Positions 36,975 to 46,992 of a stretch of 64,000 nucleotides of DNA are shown in pieces. A program made the translations under genes and the position numbers. Numbering within the stretch: position 1 is the stretch's first letter; each line of letters opens with the position of its first letter. Where the stretch lies: assembly GCF_006715485.1 (NCBI RefSeq), contig NZ_VFNH01000001.1:1054001-1118000 (forward strand), read 5' to 3'. Below the pieces are notes generated by a model. The model made no database searches. It saw nothing but the letters and a program-made list of their open reading frames with translations, and was not told the DNA's origin. This DNA comes from Herbaspirillum sp. SJZ107 (GTDB taxonomy: Bacteria; Pseudomonadota; Gammaproteobacteria; Burkholderiales; Burkholderiaceae_D).

Positions 36975-39893
36975 ATGTCGACGCTTCCGTTCATCCCCAT
37001 CCTGGCCTTTTGCGGCGCCTTCCTCGCCGTGTGCATGCCGTCCGGCTCGCGCCTGCGGCCGGCGGCGGTGGCGGGCGCCGCCACGCTGGCGGCGCTGGCG
37101 CTGGCCATCGCCGAGTTCGGCCATATCCGCGCCGGCGAGGTCGTGAGCGAGCGCTTCGCCTGGCTGCCCCAATTCGGCCTCGAGATCGTCTGGCGCATGG
37201 ACGGACTGGCCTGGCTGTTCACGGTCATGGTGCTCGGCATCGGCCTGCTGGTGCTGCTGTACGCGCGCTACTACATGTCGCGGCGCGACCCGGTGGCGCG
37301 CTTCTTCGCCTACATGCTGGCCTTCATGGGGGCGATGCTGGGCGTGGTCCTGTCCGGGAACCTGATCCAGCTGGTGGTGTTCTGGGAGCTGACCAGCCTG
37401 GCCTCGTTCCTGCTGATCGGTTACTGGCAGGAGCGCAACGATGCGCGCCGCGGCGCCCGCATGGCCTTCACGGTGACCACGGCCGGCGGCCTGTGCCTGC
37501 TGGCCGGGATGCTGATCCTCGGTCACATCGCCGGCAGCTACGACCTCGACGTGGTGCTGGCGGCGGCCGGGCGGATCCAGCAGGACCCGCTGTACCTGCC
37601 GGCGCTGATCCTGATCGCCCTGGGCGCGCTGACCAAGAGCGCGCAGTTCCCGTTCCACTTCTGGCTGCCGCATGCGATGGCGGCGCCGACCCCGGTCTCG
37701 AGCTACCTGCACTCGGCAACCATGGTCAAGGCCGGCATCTTCCTGCTGATGCGCCTGTGGCCGGTGCTGTCCGGGACCCCGGAATGGACCTGGATCATCG
37801 GCGGCGCCGGCGTCTGCACCATGCTGATCGGTTCCTTCTTCGCCATCTTCCAGTACGACATGAAGGGCTTGCTGGCGTATTCGACTATCAGCCACCTCGG
37901 CCTGATCACGGTGCTGCTCGGCATCGGCACGCCGCTGTCGGTGGTCGCGGCCGTGTTCCACACCATGAACCACGCGGTGTTCAAGGCCTCGCTGTTCATG
38001 GCGGTCGGCATCGTCGACCACGAGACCGGCACCCGCGACATGCGCGTCCTGCGCGGCCTGCGCCGGGCGATGCCGCGCACGGCGGCGCTGGCCATCGTCG
38101 CCAGCGCCGCCATGGCCGGGGTGCCGCTGCTGAACGGCTTCCTGTCGAAGGAGATGTTCTTTGCCGAGGCGGCGCTGGTGGGCGGCACCGAAGACTGGTC
38201 GATGGCGGTGGCGGCGACCCTGATGGGCATCTTCAGCGTGGCCTATTCGCTGCGCTTCATCAGCGTGTTCTTCGGACCGCTGGCGGCGGACATCGACCAC
38301 CCGGTGCACGAGCCGCCGCGCTGGATGCGCTTCCCGGTCGAATGCCTGGTGGTGCTGTGCATCGCAGTCGGCGTGCTGCCGCAGCGCACGGTGGGCGACG
38401 TGCTGGCGGTAGCGGCCCACGCCATCCTCGGCGTGCGCATGCCCGAGTACGACCTGGCGATCTGGCACGGCCTCAACCTGCCGCTGGCGATGAGCGCCGG
38501 GGCGCTGGCCGGCGGCCTGGTCTTCTATATCTTCCTGCGCCGCCGTGCCAACCTGCGCGACCGCAGCAAGGTCCCGGTGCTGCACCGCCTGAAGGGTGCG
38601 CAAGCCTACGAGACCTGCATGCTGGCGCTGGGCGTGGCGGCCGACACCCTGATGCGCTGGACCGGCACCCGCCGCCTGCAGCCGCAGTTCCGCGCCATCG
38701 TCGCCCTGCTGGTGCTGGCGCCGCTGCTGCTGGCGGCGCCGCTGCCCGGCCTGCCGGCCTTCGTCCCGGGCGGCGTCGACCTGCCGTTCGCGGCGCTGTG
38801 GCTGATCGGCGCCGGCAGTGCGGTGGCGGCGGCGGTCAAGGCCAAATATCACCGGCTGGCCGCGCTGGCGCTGGTCGGCGGCACCGGCGTCGTTACCAGC
38901 ATCACCTTCCTGTGGCTGTCGGCGCCGGACCTGGCGCTGACCCAGCTGATGGTAGAAACCGTCACCACGGTACTGATCCTGCTCGGGCTGCGCTGGCTGC
39001 CGCCGCGCGCGCGGCCGCGGGCGCTGTCGGGCCCGGCGCCCGCGAGCACCCGGTGGCGCCGCACGCGCGACCTGCTGCTGGCGGCGGCCGGCGGCCTCGG
39101 GCTGGCCGCCGTCAGCTATACCGTGCTGACCCGGCCGGCGGTCGACACCATCAGCGATTTCTATAGCCTGCGCGCGCTGCCGGAAGGCGGCGGCGCCAAC
39201 GTCGTCAACGTGCTGCTGGTCGACTTCCGCGGCTTCGACACGATGGGCGAGATCACCGTGCTGGGCGCGGTCGCGCTGACCGTGTACGCGCTGCTGCGGC
39301 GCTTCCGCCCGGCGCGCGAGAGCGTCCCGATTCCTTTGCAGCAGGCCAGCGACGTCGATCCGGCCGTCCGTCAGTCGCCGGCGGGGCAGGCGAACGGAGG
39401 CTACCTGCTGGTAGCCGGCGTGTACATGCGCTTCCTGCTGCCGGTGATGGGCGTCATCGCCGTCTATTTCTTCATGCGCGGACATAACATGCCGGGCGGC
39501 GGCTTCGTCGCCGGCCTGATCTTCGCCACCGCGCTGATCGTGCAGTACATGGTGGCCGGCACCGACTGGGTCGAAGACCACCTGCGCCTGCGCCCGCACC
39601 GCTGGATCGCCTGGGGCCTCGCCACGGCGTGCGGCACCGGCCTCGGTGCCTGGCTGCTCGGCTATCCCTTCCTGACCAGCCACACGGCGCACCTGGCGCT
39701 GCCGCTGCTGGGCGAGATCCACGTGCCGAGCGCCTTCGTGTTCGACCTCGGCGTGTTCCTGGTGGTGGTCGGCGCCACCATGCTGATCCTGGTGGCGCTG
39801 GCGCACCAGTCGCTGCGCAGCCACCGGATGCCGGTCGCCGCCGCACGCGCGGCGTTGCCGTCGGCGCTGCCGCCGACCAAGGAGATCCTGTAA
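36975..39893 (+). CDS. mrpA: Mrp/Pha Na+(K+)/H+ antiporter subunit A (AB fusion)
   Basis: 972 residues, the length of proteobacterial fused A+B subunits. The N-terminal ~500 residues are a proton-translocating NuoL-like module (SLASFLLIGYW, TKSAQFPFHFWLPHAMAAPTPVS, LAYSTISHLG), followed by A-specific helices and a MrpB domain (from about 800, GHNMPGGGFVAGLI). First gene of the seven-function Mrp operon, encoded as six genes here; subunits act together in the inner membrane for Na+ or K+ extrusion and pH homeostasis. ATG 36975 is used; the TTG just before is an unlikely start. The stop overlaps mrpC by one base. Confidence 0.95.
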   Translation: MSTLPFIPILAFCGAFLAVCMPSGSRLRPAAVAGAATLAALALAIAEFGHIRAGEVVSERFAWLPQFGLEIVWRMDGLAWLFTVMVLGIGLLVLLYARYYMSRRDPVARFFAYMLAFMGAMLGVVLSGNLIQLVVFWELTSLASFLLIGYWQERNDARRGARMAFTVTTAGGLCLLAGMLILGHIAGSYDLDVVLAAAGRIQQDPLYLPALILIALGALTKSAQFPFHFWLPHAMAAPTPVSSYLHSATMVKAGIFLLMRLWPVLSGTPEWTWIIGGAGVCTMLIGSFFAIFQYDMKGLLAYSTISHLGLITVLLGIGTPLSVVAAVFHTMNHAVFKASLFMAVGIVDHETGTRDMRVLRGLRRAMPRTAALAIVASAAMAGVPLLNGFLSKEMFFAEAALVGGTEDWSMAVAATLMGIFSVAYSLRFISVFFGPLAADIDHPVHEPPRWMRFPVECLVVLCIAVGVLPQRTVGDVLAVAAHAILGVRMPEYDLAIWHGLNLPLAMSAGALAGGLVFYIFLRRRANLRDRSKVPVLHRLKGAQAYETCMLALGVAADTLMRWTGTRRLQPQFRAIVALLVLAPLLLAAPLPGLPAFVPGGVDLPFAALWLIGAGSAVAAAVKAKYHRLAALALVGGTGVVTSITFLWLSAPDLALTQLMVETVTTVLILLGLRWLPPRARPRALSGPAPASTRWRRTRDLLLAAAGGLGLAAVSYTVLTRPAVDTISDFYSLRALPEGGGANVVNVLLVDFRGFDTMGEITVLGAVALTVYALLRRFRPARESVPIPLQQASDVDPAVRQSPAGQANGGYLLVAGVYMRFLLPVMGVIAVYFFMRGHNMPGGGFVAGLIFATALIVQYMVAGTDWVEDHLRLRPHRWIAWGLATACGTGLGAWLLGYPFLTSHTAHLALPLLGEIHVPSAFVFDLGVFLVVVGATMLILVALAHQSLRSHRMPVAAARAALPSALPPTKEIL

Positions 39894-40237
39894 TGGAAGC
39901 CGTCCTTTCCCTCGCGATCGGGATCGTGTTCGCCGCCGGCATCTGGCTGGTGCTGCGCCCGCGCAGCTTCCAGGTGCTGGCCGGGCTGATGCTGATGTCT
40001 TATGCCGTCAACCTGTTCATCTTCGCCATGGGCCGGCTGTGGGTCGACAAGCCGCCGTTGACACCTGCTGGTACACCGGTCGATCCGGCCGCGCTGGCCG
40101 ATCCGCTGCCGCAGGCGCTGGTGCTGACCGCCATCGTGATCGGCTTCGCCACCACCGCGCTGTACCTGGTGGTAATGATCGGCGCGCGCGGCCTGACTGG
40201 TACCGACCACGTCGACGGCCGGGAGCCCGAAGCATGA
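39893..40237 (+). CDS. mrpC: Mrp/Pha antiporter subunit C (NuoK-like)
   Basis: 114 residues, three helices, NuoK-like: MEAVLSLAIGIVFAAGIWLVL, LAGLMLMSYAVNLFIFAMG with the conserved N in YAVNL, and LVLTAIVIGFATTALYLVV. Its ATG shares a base with the mrpA stop TAATG and its own stop overlaps mrpD by 4 bases, so the operon is translationally coupled. Confidence 0.95.
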   Translation: MEAVLSLAIGIVFAAGIWLVLRPRSFQVLAGLMLMSYAVNLFIFAMGRLWVDKPPLTPAGTPVDPAALADPLPQALVLTAIVIGFATTALYLVVMIGARGLTGTDHVDGREPEA

Positions 40238-41838
40238 GGGCGCTCGACCAGCTGATATTGGTGCCGGTGCTGCTGCCGCTGCTGTGCGGTGCCGCCCTGG
40301 CGCCGCTGACCCAGGGCTGGCACCGCCTCAAGCTGGCGCTCGGCTACCTGTCCGTGCTGGGCATGCTGGCCACCGCGCTGGTGCTGGTGGCAATGACCGA
40401 CGGCGGCTACTGGCAGGGCGGCATCGGCGTCTACCTGGCGGCCAATTGGGCGGCGCCGTTCGGCATCGCGCTGGTGGCCGACCGCCTGGCGGCGATGATG
40501 CTGCTCCTGACCGCGCTGCTGGCGCTGGCCGCGCTGCTGTTCGCGCAGCAGCGCTGGGGCCGCATCGGGGTCCACTTCCACACGCTGTTCCAGTTCCTGC
40601 TGATGGGCATCAACGGCGCTTTCCTGACGCACGACCTGTTCAACCTGTTCGTGTTCTTCGAGGTGATGCTGGCTTCGTCCTACGGCTTGCTGCTGCACGG
40701 GTACAACGCCGAACGCCTGCGCGCCGGCATGCAGTACATCGCCGTCAACCTGGCGGCTTCGCTGCTGTTCCTGCTCGGGGCGGCGTTGATCTACGCCGCC
40801 ACCGGCACCCTCAACATGGCCGACCTGGCGGCGCGGATCGCCCGGCTGGCCGCGCCCGAACTCGGCCTGGTGCAGATCGGCGCCAGCGTGCTGGCGCTGG
40901 CCTTCCTGATCAAGAGCGCGATGTGGCCGCTCGGCTTCTGGCTGCCGACCACCTATGCCGCCGCCTCGCCCCCGGTGGCGGCGATGCTGGTGCTGATGAC
41001 CAAGGTCGGCACCTACGCCATCCTGCGCCTGTGGCTGCTGTGGTTTCCGGGCGGCTGGAGCTACGATGCGCTGCTGTGGGGTGGGGCGGCCACCATTCTG
41101 TTCGGCGCCGCCGGCATGCTCTCCACCGGCAGCGCCGGCCGCATGGCGGGCTACGGCGCGATCGTGTCCTCGGGCACGCTGCTGGCGGTGATCGGCTACG
41201 GCCAGGCTTCGCTGGTCACGGCCGGGCTGTACTACCTGGTCGGCTCGACGCTGGCGATCGCCGCCTTCCTGCTGCTGGTCGAACTGATCGAGCGTATCCG
41301 CACCCCGGGGGCGGCGATCCTGGCGGTGACGATGGAAGCCTACGCGGTCGAGGACAAGCCGGAAGAGCCGCTCGGGCAGGGTGTGCCGGCGGCGCTGGCC
41401 TTCCTGGCGCTGGCCTTCGCCGCCTGTACGCTGATGATTGCCGGCCTGCCGCCGCTGTCCGGCTTCGTCGCCAAGTTCGGCATGTTCCATGCGCTGCTGA
41501 ATCCCTCCGGGGGCAACATCCCCGGCACCGCCTGGGCGCTGATGGCGCTGGTGCTGGGCTCGGGCCTGGTGGCGGTGATGGCGATGCTGCGCTTCGGCGT
41601 GCGCACCTTCTGGGCTACCAGGGCGGCGCCGCCCAGGCTGCACCGTTCCGAGGTGGTGCCGGTGGTGTTCCTGCTGGCGCTGTCCGGCTTCATGACGGTC
41701 GAGGCGGGACCGATCTTCGGCTACCTGGGCCGCGCCAGCGAAGGCATCCACCGGCCCGCCGACTACATCGAGCGCGTGCTGGGGCATCCCGCGGTGCCTT
41801 CGCCTGTTTCGGCTTCCGCCGCCGTGGAGCTGCCATGA
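40234..41838 (+). CDS. mrpD: Mrp/Pha antiporter subunit D (NuoN/M-like)
   Basis: 534 residues with about fourteen helices, homologous to NuoM/N antiporter-like subunits. Visible: VFFEVMLASSYGLLLHG with the conserved Glu, LAFLIKSAMWPLGFWLPTTYA with the Lys, and IAGLPPLSGFVAKFG near the C-terminal part. Carries the second proton channel of the complex. Coupled by 4-base overlaps (ATGA) on both sides. Confidence 0.95.
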   Translation: MRALDQLILVPVLLPLLCGAALAPLTQGWHRLKLALGYLSVLGMLATALVLVAMTDGGYWQGGIGVYLAANWAAPFGIALVADRLAAMMLLLTALLALAALLFAQQRWGRIGVHFHTLFQFLLMGINGAFLTHDLFNLFVFFEVMLASSYGLLLHGYNAERLRAGMQYIAVNLAASLLFLLGAALIYAATGTLNMADLAARIARLAAPELGLVQIGASVLALAFLIKSAMWPLGFWLPTTYAAASPPVAAMLVLMTKVGTYAILRLWLLWFPGGWSYDALLWGGAATILFGAAGMLSTGSAGRMAGYGAIVSSGTLLAVIGYGQASLVTAGLYYLVGSTLAIAAFLLLVELIERIRTPGAAILAVTMEAYAVEDKPEEPLGQGVPAALAFLALAFAACTLMIAGLPPLSGFVAKFGMFHALLNPSGGNIPGTAWALMALVLGSGLVAVMAMLRFGVRTFWATRAAPPRLHRSEVVPVVFLLALSGFMTVEAGPIFGYLGRASEGIHRPADYIERVLGHPAVPSPVSASAAVELP

Positions 41839-42356
41839 TGACACGCTGGCTGCCGTTCCCGCTGGTCTCGCTCGGCCTGTGCATCCTGTGGCTGCTGCTG
41901 AACCAGAGCATCGAGCCGGCGCACGTGCTGCTCGGCGCGCTGGTCGGCATTGCGGCGCCGCTGCTGGGCCGCAGGCTGCAACCGCTCGGCTACCCGCGCC
42001 TGCGCGCGCCGCTGCAGCTGGCGCGGCTGCTGGCGATGGCATCCGTGGAAGTGGTGCGCTCCTGCTTCAACGTCAGCCGCATCATCCTGTTTGCCGACTA
42101 CGCGAAGGTGAATTCGCAGTTCATCCGGGTGCCCCTGACCATCCGCGACCCCTACGGCCTGGCGGTGCTGTCCTGCCTGATCAACATGACGCCCGGCACG
42201 GTCTGGGTCGAGATCCTGCCCGAGGGGCACGAACTGGTGCTGCACGTGTTCGACCTGCAGGACGCGCAGTGGTGGATCGACACCATCCAGACCCGCTACG
42301 AGCGGCCCCTGATCAACATTTTCGAAACGGAGGCCGCGCGTGGCGACCCTGCTTGA
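41835..42356 (+). CDS. mrpE: Mrp/Pha antiporter subunit E
   Basis: 173 residues. Two or three N-terminal helices, then the conserved MrpE cytoplasmic part: VVRSCFNVSRIIL, VLSCLINMTPGTVWVEI (the T-P-G-T motif) and LVLHVFDLQD. Starts ATGATG within the mrpD stop and ends inside mrpF, overlapping it by 17 bases. Confidence 0.93.
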   Translation: MMTRWLPFPLVSLGLCILWLLLNQSIEPAHVLLGALVGIAAPLLGRRLQPLGYPRLRAPLQLARLLAMASVEVVRSCFNVSRIILFADYAKVNSQFIRVPLTIRDPYGLAVLSCLINMTPGTVWVEILPEGHELVLHVFDLQDAQWWIDTIQTRYERPLINIFETEAARGDPA

Positions 42357-42618
42357 GCTCTCGATCAACTATGCGCTGGCCTGCGTGCTGGGTGCCATGC
42401 TGCTGTGCACCGTGCGCCTGCTGGTGGGGCCGTCGGCCCACGACCGCGTGCTGGCGCTGGATACCCTGTGGATGTGCGGCATGGTGCTGGCGCTGGTGCT
42501 CGGCATCCGCTCCGGCTCGCAGATCTTCTTCGAAGCGGCGATGCTGATCGCGCTGGTCGGCTTCGTCTCGACGGTCGCCATGACCAAGTTCCTGATGCGC
42601 GGGGAGATCATCGAATGA
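42340..42618 (+). CDS. mrpF: Mrp/Pha antiporter subunit F
   Basis: 92 residues, three helices, with the MrpF signature VRLLVGPSAHDRVLALDTL and a conserved Asp. Starts at GTG 42340 (GGAGG sequence 5-10 bases upstream inside mrpE), and overlaps mrpG by 4 bases. Confidence 0.93.
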   Translation: MATLLELSINYALACVLGAMLLCTVRLLVGPSAHDRVLALDTLWMCGMVLALVLGIRSGSQIFFEAAMLIALVGFVSTVAMTKFLMRGEIIE

Positions 42619-42992
42619 CGACCGCTGCCGACCTGCCATCGTGGGCGGCGCTGGCCGCCGCATTGCTGCTGGCGCTCGGCGCCACCGTCGTCCTGATCGG
42701 CGCCCTCGGCCTGCTGCGCCTGCGCACCTTTTACCAGCGCATCCACGGCCCGGCGATCACGATCACGCTCGGTGCCGGCGGCGTGCTGCTGGCGTCGATG
42801 GTGGTGTTCACGGCGGCGCAATCGCGGCCGGTAGTGCACGAGGTGATCATCGGCGCCTTCCTGCTGGCGACGGCGCCGGTGGTGTCGATGCTGATCATGC
42901 GGGCGGCGGTGTACCGCGACCTGCGGGCACGCAAGGGGGAGAGCGGGGCGACCGCGGGGGAGGTGTACCGCATCGGTGGCGAGGAGTCATAA
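42615..42992 (+). CDS. mrpG: Mrp/Pha antiporter subunit G
   Basis: 125 residues, three helices, with the MrpG pattern LIGALGLLRLRTFYQRIHGPAITITLG and a polar C-terminus. Completes the (AB)CDEFG order of the group 2 (Pha-type) operon. No further gene follows in the same direction for 800 bases. Confidence 0.93.
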   Translation: MTTAADLPSWAALAAALLLALGATVVLIGALGLLRLRTFYQRIHGPAITITLGAGGVLLASMVVFTAAQSRPVVHEVIIGAFLLATAPVVSMLIMRAAVYRDLRARKGESGATAGEVYRIGGEES

Positions 42993-43030
42993 CGCCTGCC
43001 CCGCCTGCATCCTGGCCGTATGCCGGTACG

Positions 43031-43432
43031 TTAACCGGCCGGGTTTGCGGAACCGGGTCGTGCATCGACCTTCTCGCCAGGCCTTTCTTCAAGGTCGACC
43101 CTGGTGATCGTCCCATTGTCGTGCTGCTCGAAGGTCAGGGTAAAACTTTGGTCTGCCGCCTGTAGCGTCGATGCGCCGACGCGCACCATCGCCACTTCGG
43201 GACGCCCGTCGAGCTGGGCGCGGATCTTGTACGCGCCTCCCGTTATCGTCAGCAAGCGTCCACCCGCGAATTCATACTGTCCTCGCATATCGGCAAACTG
43301 TGCGCTGGGCGTCGCTACGTCTGTTACTGGTCTCGCTTCATCGGCACTCGCCGTGATCAAAGCGCCGTACGAGGCGACAACGGCAATGCAGCACTTATAC
43401 AAGTGTTCACGGTTCAAGACCTGGAACGTCAT
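43031..43432 (-). CDS. Exported hypothetical protein, 133 aa
   Basis: N-terminal segment with KCCIAVVASYGALITASADEA is a probable signal peptide (cleavage after ASA). The mature part (MRGQYEFAGGRLLTITGG, LDGRPEVAMVRVG, FTLTFEQHDNGTITRVDLEE) looks like a small beta-rich domain. ATG 43432 is preferred to GTG 43438 because the AGGAGG ribosome site is 8 bases before the ATG but only 2 before the GTG. No family recognised. Confidence 0.6.
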   Translation of the reverse strand: MTFQVLNREHLYKCCIAVVASYGALITASADEARPVTDVATPSAQFADMRGQYEFAGGRLLTITGGAYKIRAQLDGRPEVAMVRVGASTLQAADQSFTLTFEQHDNGTITRVDLEERPGEKVDARPGSANPAG

Positions 43433-43801
43433 GCTCACATCCTCCTGCGTGAATTGTTGGAACGGGTTTCGACGACAATGTATCGTTAACTACTACTATG
43501 TAGCAATATAAAATTCCATCTAAGGGAAAAATATTTGCGCTGCATTGGGAGTGCCTTCTTAAGGAGGTTCCGGCAGGCGAGATCGTGCAAATGTGACGCT
43601 GCGTGGAGCGTGTCGGCCGAGCAACCGGCAACATATCGTCTTGTTTCACGTTGGTAACATGCTATGCTGAGCAGGATCGCCGGTCTTGGCCACAACAAGG
43701 CAAGTTGCCTCGGACCTGCATGTGGTGCACCTTGGAAGGCTGGCGCTGGTGTGGCGCAACGCCGCGCTTGCGTTGAATAGACCAATGGAGGACAGCTGAC
43801 G
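43433..43801. other. Intergenic stretch with possible promoters
   Basis: Divergent gap. AT-rich 43480-43540 on the minus strand offers TTGCTA and ATACAT 17 bases apart for the exported gene; on the plus strand TTGTTT (43641-43646) and TATGCT (43663-43668) could serve the gene at 43802. Both are weak matches. No coding sequence I can support. Confidence 0.35.
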
Positions 43802-44629
43802 ATGAACCGGCAACCCTCGAGCACCTCTGCTCGCGAAACGCAATCGGCAACGGGTCCGCGTGTCCGCCGGCGCCGCCTCACGCGCGCCGTGGCCGTGCAG
43901 CGCATGCGTGCCCGGCTGCTGCGCGAAGGTTTTCCGCGCGTGCAGATGTTCATCCTGGTGTCGCTGACCGGCCTGGCAGGCTTCGGTGCCTCGGCCGGCA
44001 TGCTGGCGGCCGGGATCGAAACGATGGCCTTGCGCTACCTGCTGGCGATGGGCCTTGCGTATATCGTCTTCCTGTCGCTGTTATGGCTGTGGTTGCGCAC
44101 CAGCGCAGCGGACTACGTCGACCGCCTGTCGGCGGATGGATTCGAAAGCGATGGGGTTGGCGCCGGCGGCTCGGGCGGCAACGCGTCCGGCGGTCACGCT
44201 GAGCCGGTCGCAGGCGGTGGCGGCACCTTCGACGGCGGCGGCGCCAGCGCCAATGTCGACTTCGGATCGGAAGAGGGCGGCGGTTTCGAGGCGATCGTGG
44301 AAAAGCCGCTCGACGCCATCGGCCAGGCCGACGAAGGGGCGATTCCGCTCGCCGTGATCCTGCTGGCCCTGGGCATCGTCCTGTCGTCCCTGTTCGTGGT
44401 CTGGTCGGCGCCCGTGCTGTTTGCCGAGATCCTGGTGGATGCGCTGCTGGCGGCCGGCCTGTACCGGCGGCTGCGGGTGCTCGATGTGCGGCACTGGATG
44501 CGCTCGGCCGTGAGGCGCACCATCATCCCGTTCGTGCTGACGACGCTGGTTGTGACCGGCGCCGGATGGGCGATGCAGCATCACGCGCCGGAGGCGAAGT
44601 CGCTGGGCGAGGTCATCGCCCGGCGCTGA
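43802..44629 (+). CDS. Membrane protein with Gly-rich linker, unknown function, 275 aa
   Basis: An Arg-rich N-terminus (RVRRRRLTRAVAVQRMRARL) is followed by two helices (~49-98), a soluble Gly/Ala-rich linker (VGAGGSGGNASGG... to ~155), two more helices (~182-216) and a final one (~237-255). Four or five spans with a large cytoplasmic or periplasmic insert. Related proteins are common in this family of bacteria but uncharacterised. Convergent with rhlE at a 16-base distance. Confidence 0.75.
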   Translation: MNRQPSSTSARETQSATGPRVRRRRLTRAVAVQRMRARLLREGFPRVQMFILVSLTGLAGFGASAGMLAAGIETMALRYLLAMGLAYIVFLSLLWLWLRTSAADYVDRLSADGFESDGVGAGGSGGNASGGHAEPVAGGGGTFDGGGASANVDFGSEEGGGFEAIVEKPLDAIGQADEGAIPLAVILLALGIVLSSLFVVWSAPVLFAEILVDALLAAGLYRRLRVLDVRHWMRSAVRRTIIPFVLTTLVVTGAGWAMQHHAPEAKSLGEVIARR

Positions 44630-44645
44630 ACCGATCCGGAACCGG

Positions 44646-45899
<1,254 letters not shown>

Positions 45900-46009
45900 G
45901 GGCATCGGGTCTTGCGACAGGTGGAAAAGGCGACAGTGTAACCGGTCGCGCCGGGCAACAGGCATCCGGCCCGCTCACCCGGCGGGAAATATGACGGCCT
46001 GCGCGCGCC

Positions 46010-46138
46010 TCAAGCGGATGCGGCGGCAGGGTTGGCGACCGGTGCGGCCGTGGTCGGCTTGACCGGGTCGCGCCGGTCCTGGCAGGCACCGAGCAGCAGG
46101 CACGCCATGGCGAGCACACTCCAGCGTAGTGTCTTCAT
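46010..46138 (-). CDS. Small lipoprotein, 42 aa
   Basis: MKTLRWSVLAMACLLLGAC is a lipoprotein signal with the lipobox LGAC; only about 23 residues of mature peptide follow (QDRRDPVKPTTAAPV...), mostly Pro/Ala. A very good ribosome site (GGAGGTGA) lies 5-12 bases before the ATG, which argues for a real gene despite its size. Such tiny lipoproteins resemble entericidin- or LptM-like peptides in design, but no homology is claimed. It is divergent from the His/Gly-repeat gene. Confidence 0.6.
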   Translation of the reverse strand: MKTLRWSVLAMACLLLGACQDRRDPVKPTTAAPVANPAAASA

Positions 46139-46306
46139 GTTCACCTCCATGGCGCCTATCCTAGCCCTGGCGGTGAAACCCCGGCGCACGGCGGACGGCG
46201 GAATAGTTGTTGCTCTGTAGCCAGAACAGTGTGTAAGTATGTGTTGCAAGGTATGGAATGCAATATTTCATTTGCTAAACTTCACACATTCTTGACGAGG
46301 TGACCC

Positions 46307-46885
46307 ATGAAATCATTCATCTTCGGCGCGGCGCTGTGCGCCGCCGCTTTCCCGGCCCTGGCCCAGACCAATGTCAGCATCAGCGTCGGCCAGCCCGGTT
46401 TCTATGGCCAGGTGGTGATGGGCGACTTTGTGCCGCAGCCGATGCTGTACGCGCCGCAGCCGGTGATCATCGCCCCGCGTCCGCATTACGCCGCAGCGCC
46501 GATCTACCTGCGCGTGCCCCCCGGCCACCGCCACAACTGGCGCCGCTTCTGCGGGCGCTACGATGCCTGCGGCCGTCCGGTGCTGTTCGTGCGCGACGAG
46601 TGGTATACCAACACCTATGTGCCGCGCTACCGCGACTACCATCACGGCCCTCGTCACGGCTATTACGGCGGCCCGGGTCCGCGCGTGGTCGAGTATCGCG
46701 GCCATGGCGGCGGCCATGGCGGCCACTGGGAAGACCGCGGGCGCGGCTGGGACCATGACCGCGGCCACGGCGGCGGACACGGTGGTGGCCGTGGCGGTGA
46801 TCACGGCGGCGGCCATGGCGGCGGTCATGGTGGTGGGCATGGCGGCGACCATGGTGGTGGCCACGGTGGCGGTCACGGCCGCTGA
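46307..46885 (+). CDS. Exported protein with His-Gly-Gly repeat tail, 192 aa
   Basis: Signal peptide at 1-19 (cleavage after PALA). The conserved part (SVGQPGFYGQV, PPGHRHNWRRFCGRYDACGRPV with a Cys pair, DEWYTNTYVPRYRDYH) is a known uncharacterised family in Burkholderiales. From about residue 130 the protein becomes an HGGGHGG-type repeat, about 15 His-Gly units, encoded by imperfect triplet-rich DNA (46695-46880). Could bind metals such as Ni, Zn or Cu in the periplasm; that is inference from composition only. Confidence 0.75.
   Translation: MKSFIFGAALCAAAFPALAQTNVSISVGQPGFYGQVVMGDFVPQPMLYAPQPVIIAPRPHYAAAPIYLRVPPGHRHNWRRFCGRYDACGRPVLFVRDEWYTNTYVPRYRDYHHGPRHGYYGGPGPRVVEYRGHGGGHGGHWEDRGRGWDHDRGHGGGHGGGRGGDHGGGHGGGHGGGHGGDHGGGHGGGHGR
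46695..46880. repeat. Coding tandem repeat (Gly/His units)
   Basis: Imperfect repeats of GGCGGCCATGG/GGCGGTCATGG-like 9-12 base units, reading HGG(G) and DHGGG. Such arrays are likely to vary in length between strains. Confidence 0.65.
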
Positions 46886-46992
46886 TGCAAGGACAGCGGT
46901 GCCAACCGGTTTTCCGCACGGCGTAGTAAACTGACCCTGTCCGGCCCGGCCATCCTCGTTGTGGATGGTGGGCGTTATTTTGGGAGGTTGGT

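Noticed and set aside
35541-39824. 1427-codon minus-strand frame over pat and mrpA
   Set aside because: Antisense shadow caused by high GC at third codon positions.
46695-46880. CRISPR array
   Set aside because: Repeats are short in-frame Gly/His codon units inside an open reading frame, not spaced direct repeats. No CRISPR array is seen anywhere in the window.
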